A DNA stretch of 6,794 nucleotides from Halobacteriales archaeon (GTDB lineage Archaea > Halobacteriota > Halobacteria > Halobacteriales > SKSH01). The translations under genes and the position numbers were made by a program. The stretch lies in contig SKSH01000214.1 of NCBI GenBank assembly GCA_007118075.1, positions 1 to 6,794 of the forward strand. The letters run 5' to 3'. The notes under the pieces were generated by a model that worked only from the letters and a program-made list of their open reading frames with translations, was not told the DNA's origin and did not search any database. Positions 5,577 to 6,794 of this stretch are shown here, piece after piece (within the stretch, counting starts at the first letter, position 1; every line of letters begins with the position of its first letter).

Positions 5577-6527
5577 TCAGTACCTGATTCGTGGATCTAA
5601 CACGGCGTACATGATATCAGCGATCAGGTTTGCGATCACCAGTGCTACTCCGGTGAACAACGTGATCACCAGGATGATATTGACCTCTCTTGCAATCACG
5701 GCATTGACGAGCTCTTGGCCGAGGCCTGGCCAGTTGAAGACCACTTCGACGACGACCGATCCGGCGAGGATACCAGCAGTAAGCAGGGTCGCCACGGTGG
5801 TGACTGAGATCAATGAATTCCGGAGCACGTGCTTGAGGACGACCGTCCGTTCAGGCAGTCCCTTCGCCCGTGCGGTCGTGACGTAGTCCTTGTTCATCTC
5901 CTCGGCCATCGACGAGCGCATGATTCGCATCATGAATGCAGACGAAGCCGTACCGATTGTGATCCCCGGCAAAATTAGATACCATAACATTTCAGGATTC
6001 CACAGGCTTGTCCGAGGAGCCACGACTGGCCAGAGGCCGAGGATCAAGGCCCCAACGAGGATCAACATGAGTCCGAGCCAGAAGTTCGGGATGGAGACAC
6101 CTGAGAGAGCGACAACTCGGCTGACGTGATCACCGAGTTTGTCTTTGCGTACCGCAGCGTAGATCCCAGTCGGGATCGCGATCACGAGTGCAAACACCCA
6201 CCCGAAGATACCCAGCGCGATCGTCGGTGGTATGCGACGCCAAATGAGATCGGCCGCCGGTCGGCCGGTGGCGAACTCTTCACCGAAATCCCCGACCGCC
6301 ACACTAGAAATCCAGTCGATATATTGGATGTACACCGGTTGATCGAAGCCATACTGGGCGATGATCCGATCAAGCTCTTCCTGGGTCATATCGGGGTTCG
6401 CTCCGTGAATGAGCGAGATTGGATCGCTCGGTGAGAGATGGACCAGTCCAAAGGTAATTACTGACACTCCGAAGAGGATCGGGACGACCAGCAACAACCG
6501 TCTGAGAATGAATCGTTGGAGGGACAT
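5577..6527 (-). CDS. dppB: DppB-type dipeptide/oligopeptide ABC transporter permease
   Basis: The 316-residue integral membrane protein forms half of the channel of a peptide or nickel-type ABC importer. The DppB signature is clear: MSLQRFILRRLLLVVPILFG then LVHLSPSDP at the N-terminus, a long extracytoplasmic loop (about 31-100, with YGFDQPVYIQY), and the six predicted membrane segments near 10-30, 101-124, 136-168, 182-203, 239-262 and 283-309. The EAA loop that contacts the ATPase is intact at about 215-240 (YVTTARAKGLPERTVVLKHV). Length and C-terminus (MYAVLDPRIRY) are normal, so the gene appears functional. Such genes usually sit in an operon with a binding protein, a DppC permease and one or two ATPases. 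None follows here, because the epimerase gene converges 6 bases away. Substrate cannot be read from the permease, but the neighbour suggests D-Glu-containing peptides as a hypothesis. Confidence 0.92.
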   Translation of the reverse strand: MSLQRFILRRLLLVVPILFGVSVITFGLVHLSPSDPISLIHGANPDMTQEELDRIIAQYGFDQPVYIQYIDWISSVAVGDFGEEFATGRPAADLIWRRIPPTIALGIFGWVFALVIAIPTGIYAAVRKDKLGDHVSRVVALSGVSIPNFWLGLMLILVGALILGLWPVVAPRTSLWNPEMLWYLILPGITIGTASSAFMMRIMRSSMAEEMNKDYVTTARAKGLPERTVVLKHVLRNSLISVTTVATLLTAGILAGSVVVEVVFNWPGLGQELVNAVIAREVNIILVITLFTGVALVIANLIADIMYAVLDPRIRY

Positions 6528-6675
6528 CCTCTGTACCGGAGCGTGTCAGAGTGCCCTCAATCGACGTGGGCTTTTTGAGAGGTCATATACTGGCGGGCTT
6601 GCTAACGGCGCGATACACGGGTAACCGAGACACATATCCTCGCAGTATCGGTGTTGAAGTATAATGATTCGGAGC

Positions 6676-6691
6676 ATTAAATTTCTTTAAT
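6676..6691. repeat. Inverted repeat in the AT-rich island
   Basis: ATTAAA and TTTAAT form perfect 6-base arms around the spacer TTTC. It directly abuts a second palindrome and lies where TATA elements for divergent transcripts could be, so it may be a regulator-binding site or simply part of a promoter. Confidence 0.45.
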
Positions 6692-6705
6692 ATATCTGGT
6701 ATATA
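6691..6705. repeat. Second inverted repeat in the AT-rich island
   Basis: TATAT and ATATA are perfect 5-base arms around CTGGT. The short arms and low complexity mean this could arise by chance in AT-rich DNA. Its contact with the preceding palindrome, sharing one base, makes a composite operator conceivable. Confidence 0.35.
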
Positions 6706-6723
6706 GTATGGCTCAAATGACCG

Positions 6724-6730
6724 TTTTATC
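6724..6730 (+). promoter_or_regulatory. TATA-like box for a possible gene starting at 6754
   Basis: TTTTATC lies 30 bases before an ATG at 6754, the spacing expected for a leaderless haloarchaeal transcript. It is the best evidence for a gene at the right edge, but it is a short match in a region generally rich in A and T. Confidence 0.3.
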
Positions 6731-6753
6731 TTGACTCGGATTGATTAGCCCCG

Positions 6754-6794
6754 ATGAACTCAACATGCTTCATGGCGGTCGAATCGGATTATCC
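6754..6794 (+). CDS. Possible start of an unidentified plus-strand gene, cut by the window edge
   Basis: From the ATG at 6754 the frame reads MNSTCFMAVESDY and is open to the end of the window. A TATA-like box at the right distance supports it. ATGs at 6765 (other frame) and 6772 (same frame) are also open to the edge. Thirteen codons are too few to identify a family, and an open frame this short occurs often by chance. If real, it is transcribed divergently from the permease gene. Confidence 0.25.
   Translation, partial: MNSTCFMAVESDY

Larger units (their letters stand above)
6528..6753. other. Intergenic region upstream of the permease gene
   Basis: I found no convincing gene in these 226 bases. 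All minus-strand frames entering from the right edge hit a stop before 6760, so any upstream minus-strand gene would have to end there. The part from about 6655 to 6715 is much richer in A and T than the rest of the window. A TATATGA sequence on the minus strand at 6590-6584 could serve the permease with a leader of about 30 bases. Using the AT-rich island instead would give a leader of about 130 bases. GAGG directly abuts the permease ATG and is too close to act as a normal ribosome-binding site. Confidence 0.5.

Noticed and set aside
5395..5886. 163-codon plus-strand open frame crossing the dgcA end into the permease
   Set aside because: It is out of frame with dgcA and antisense to the permease; Ser/Thr/Arg-rich shadow sequence without motifs.
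6568..6579. T-tract on the plus strand as a terminator
   Set aside because: No plus-strand gene ends near it; the last one stops at 5570, about 1 kb earlier, and no stem precedes the tract.

Overview
The window looks like chromosomal DNA from a halophilic archaeon (class Halobacteria). The proteins are strongly acidic and rich in Asp and Glu. GatD is the archaeal Glu-tRNA(Gln) amidotransferase subunit. The 2143-2505 product resembles a haloarchaea-restricted family. Several genes have a TATA-like box about 30 bases before an ATG, as expected for leaderless haloarchaeal transcripts, and CTAG is scarce. I would not name a genus from this sequence alone.

Left part, minus strand (read right to left): a regulator with two winged-helix domains (2042-1386), then gatD (1338-97), then the first 35 codons of a probable GNAT acetyltransferase. 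That last gene overlaps the end of gatD and runs off the window at base 1. Regulator and gatD are 47 bases apart and gatD and the acetyltransferase overlap by 10, so the three probably form one operon. A 100-base divergent promoter region (2043-2142) separates this group from the plus-strand genes.

Middle, plus strand: a small haloarchaeal protein of unknown function (2143-2505, probable DUF5802), a coiled-coil protein with a Vms1/eRF1-like release-factor domain (2568-3473, probable peptidyl-tRNA hydrolase in ribosome rescue), and a tightly coupled pair at 3523-5570. The pair is a DUF1611/DgcN-type P-loop protein followed by an enolase-superfamily epimerase (DgcA or dipeptide epimerase type). 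The two overlap as ATGA, and the second has a near-perfect Shine-Dalgarno sequence. They fit the D-glutamate catabolic route in which D-Glu is N-acetylated, N-acetyl-D-Glu is racemised, and the product feeds L-Glu metabolism.

Right part: a DppB-type peptide ABC transporter permease on the minus strand (6527-5577) ends only 6 bases from the epimerase stop, tail to tail. No partner permease, ATPase or binding protein is visible next to it. Bases 6528-6753 hold no convincing gene but contain an AT-rich island with two adjacent inverted repeats. At the right edge a second gene may start on the plus strand at 6754.

The most interesting biology is the possible link between the D-Glu pair and a peptide permease (uptake and use of D-Glu-containing peptides), and the archaeal Vms1-like rescue factor. 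No mobile element, CRISPR array or stable RNA gene was recognised.
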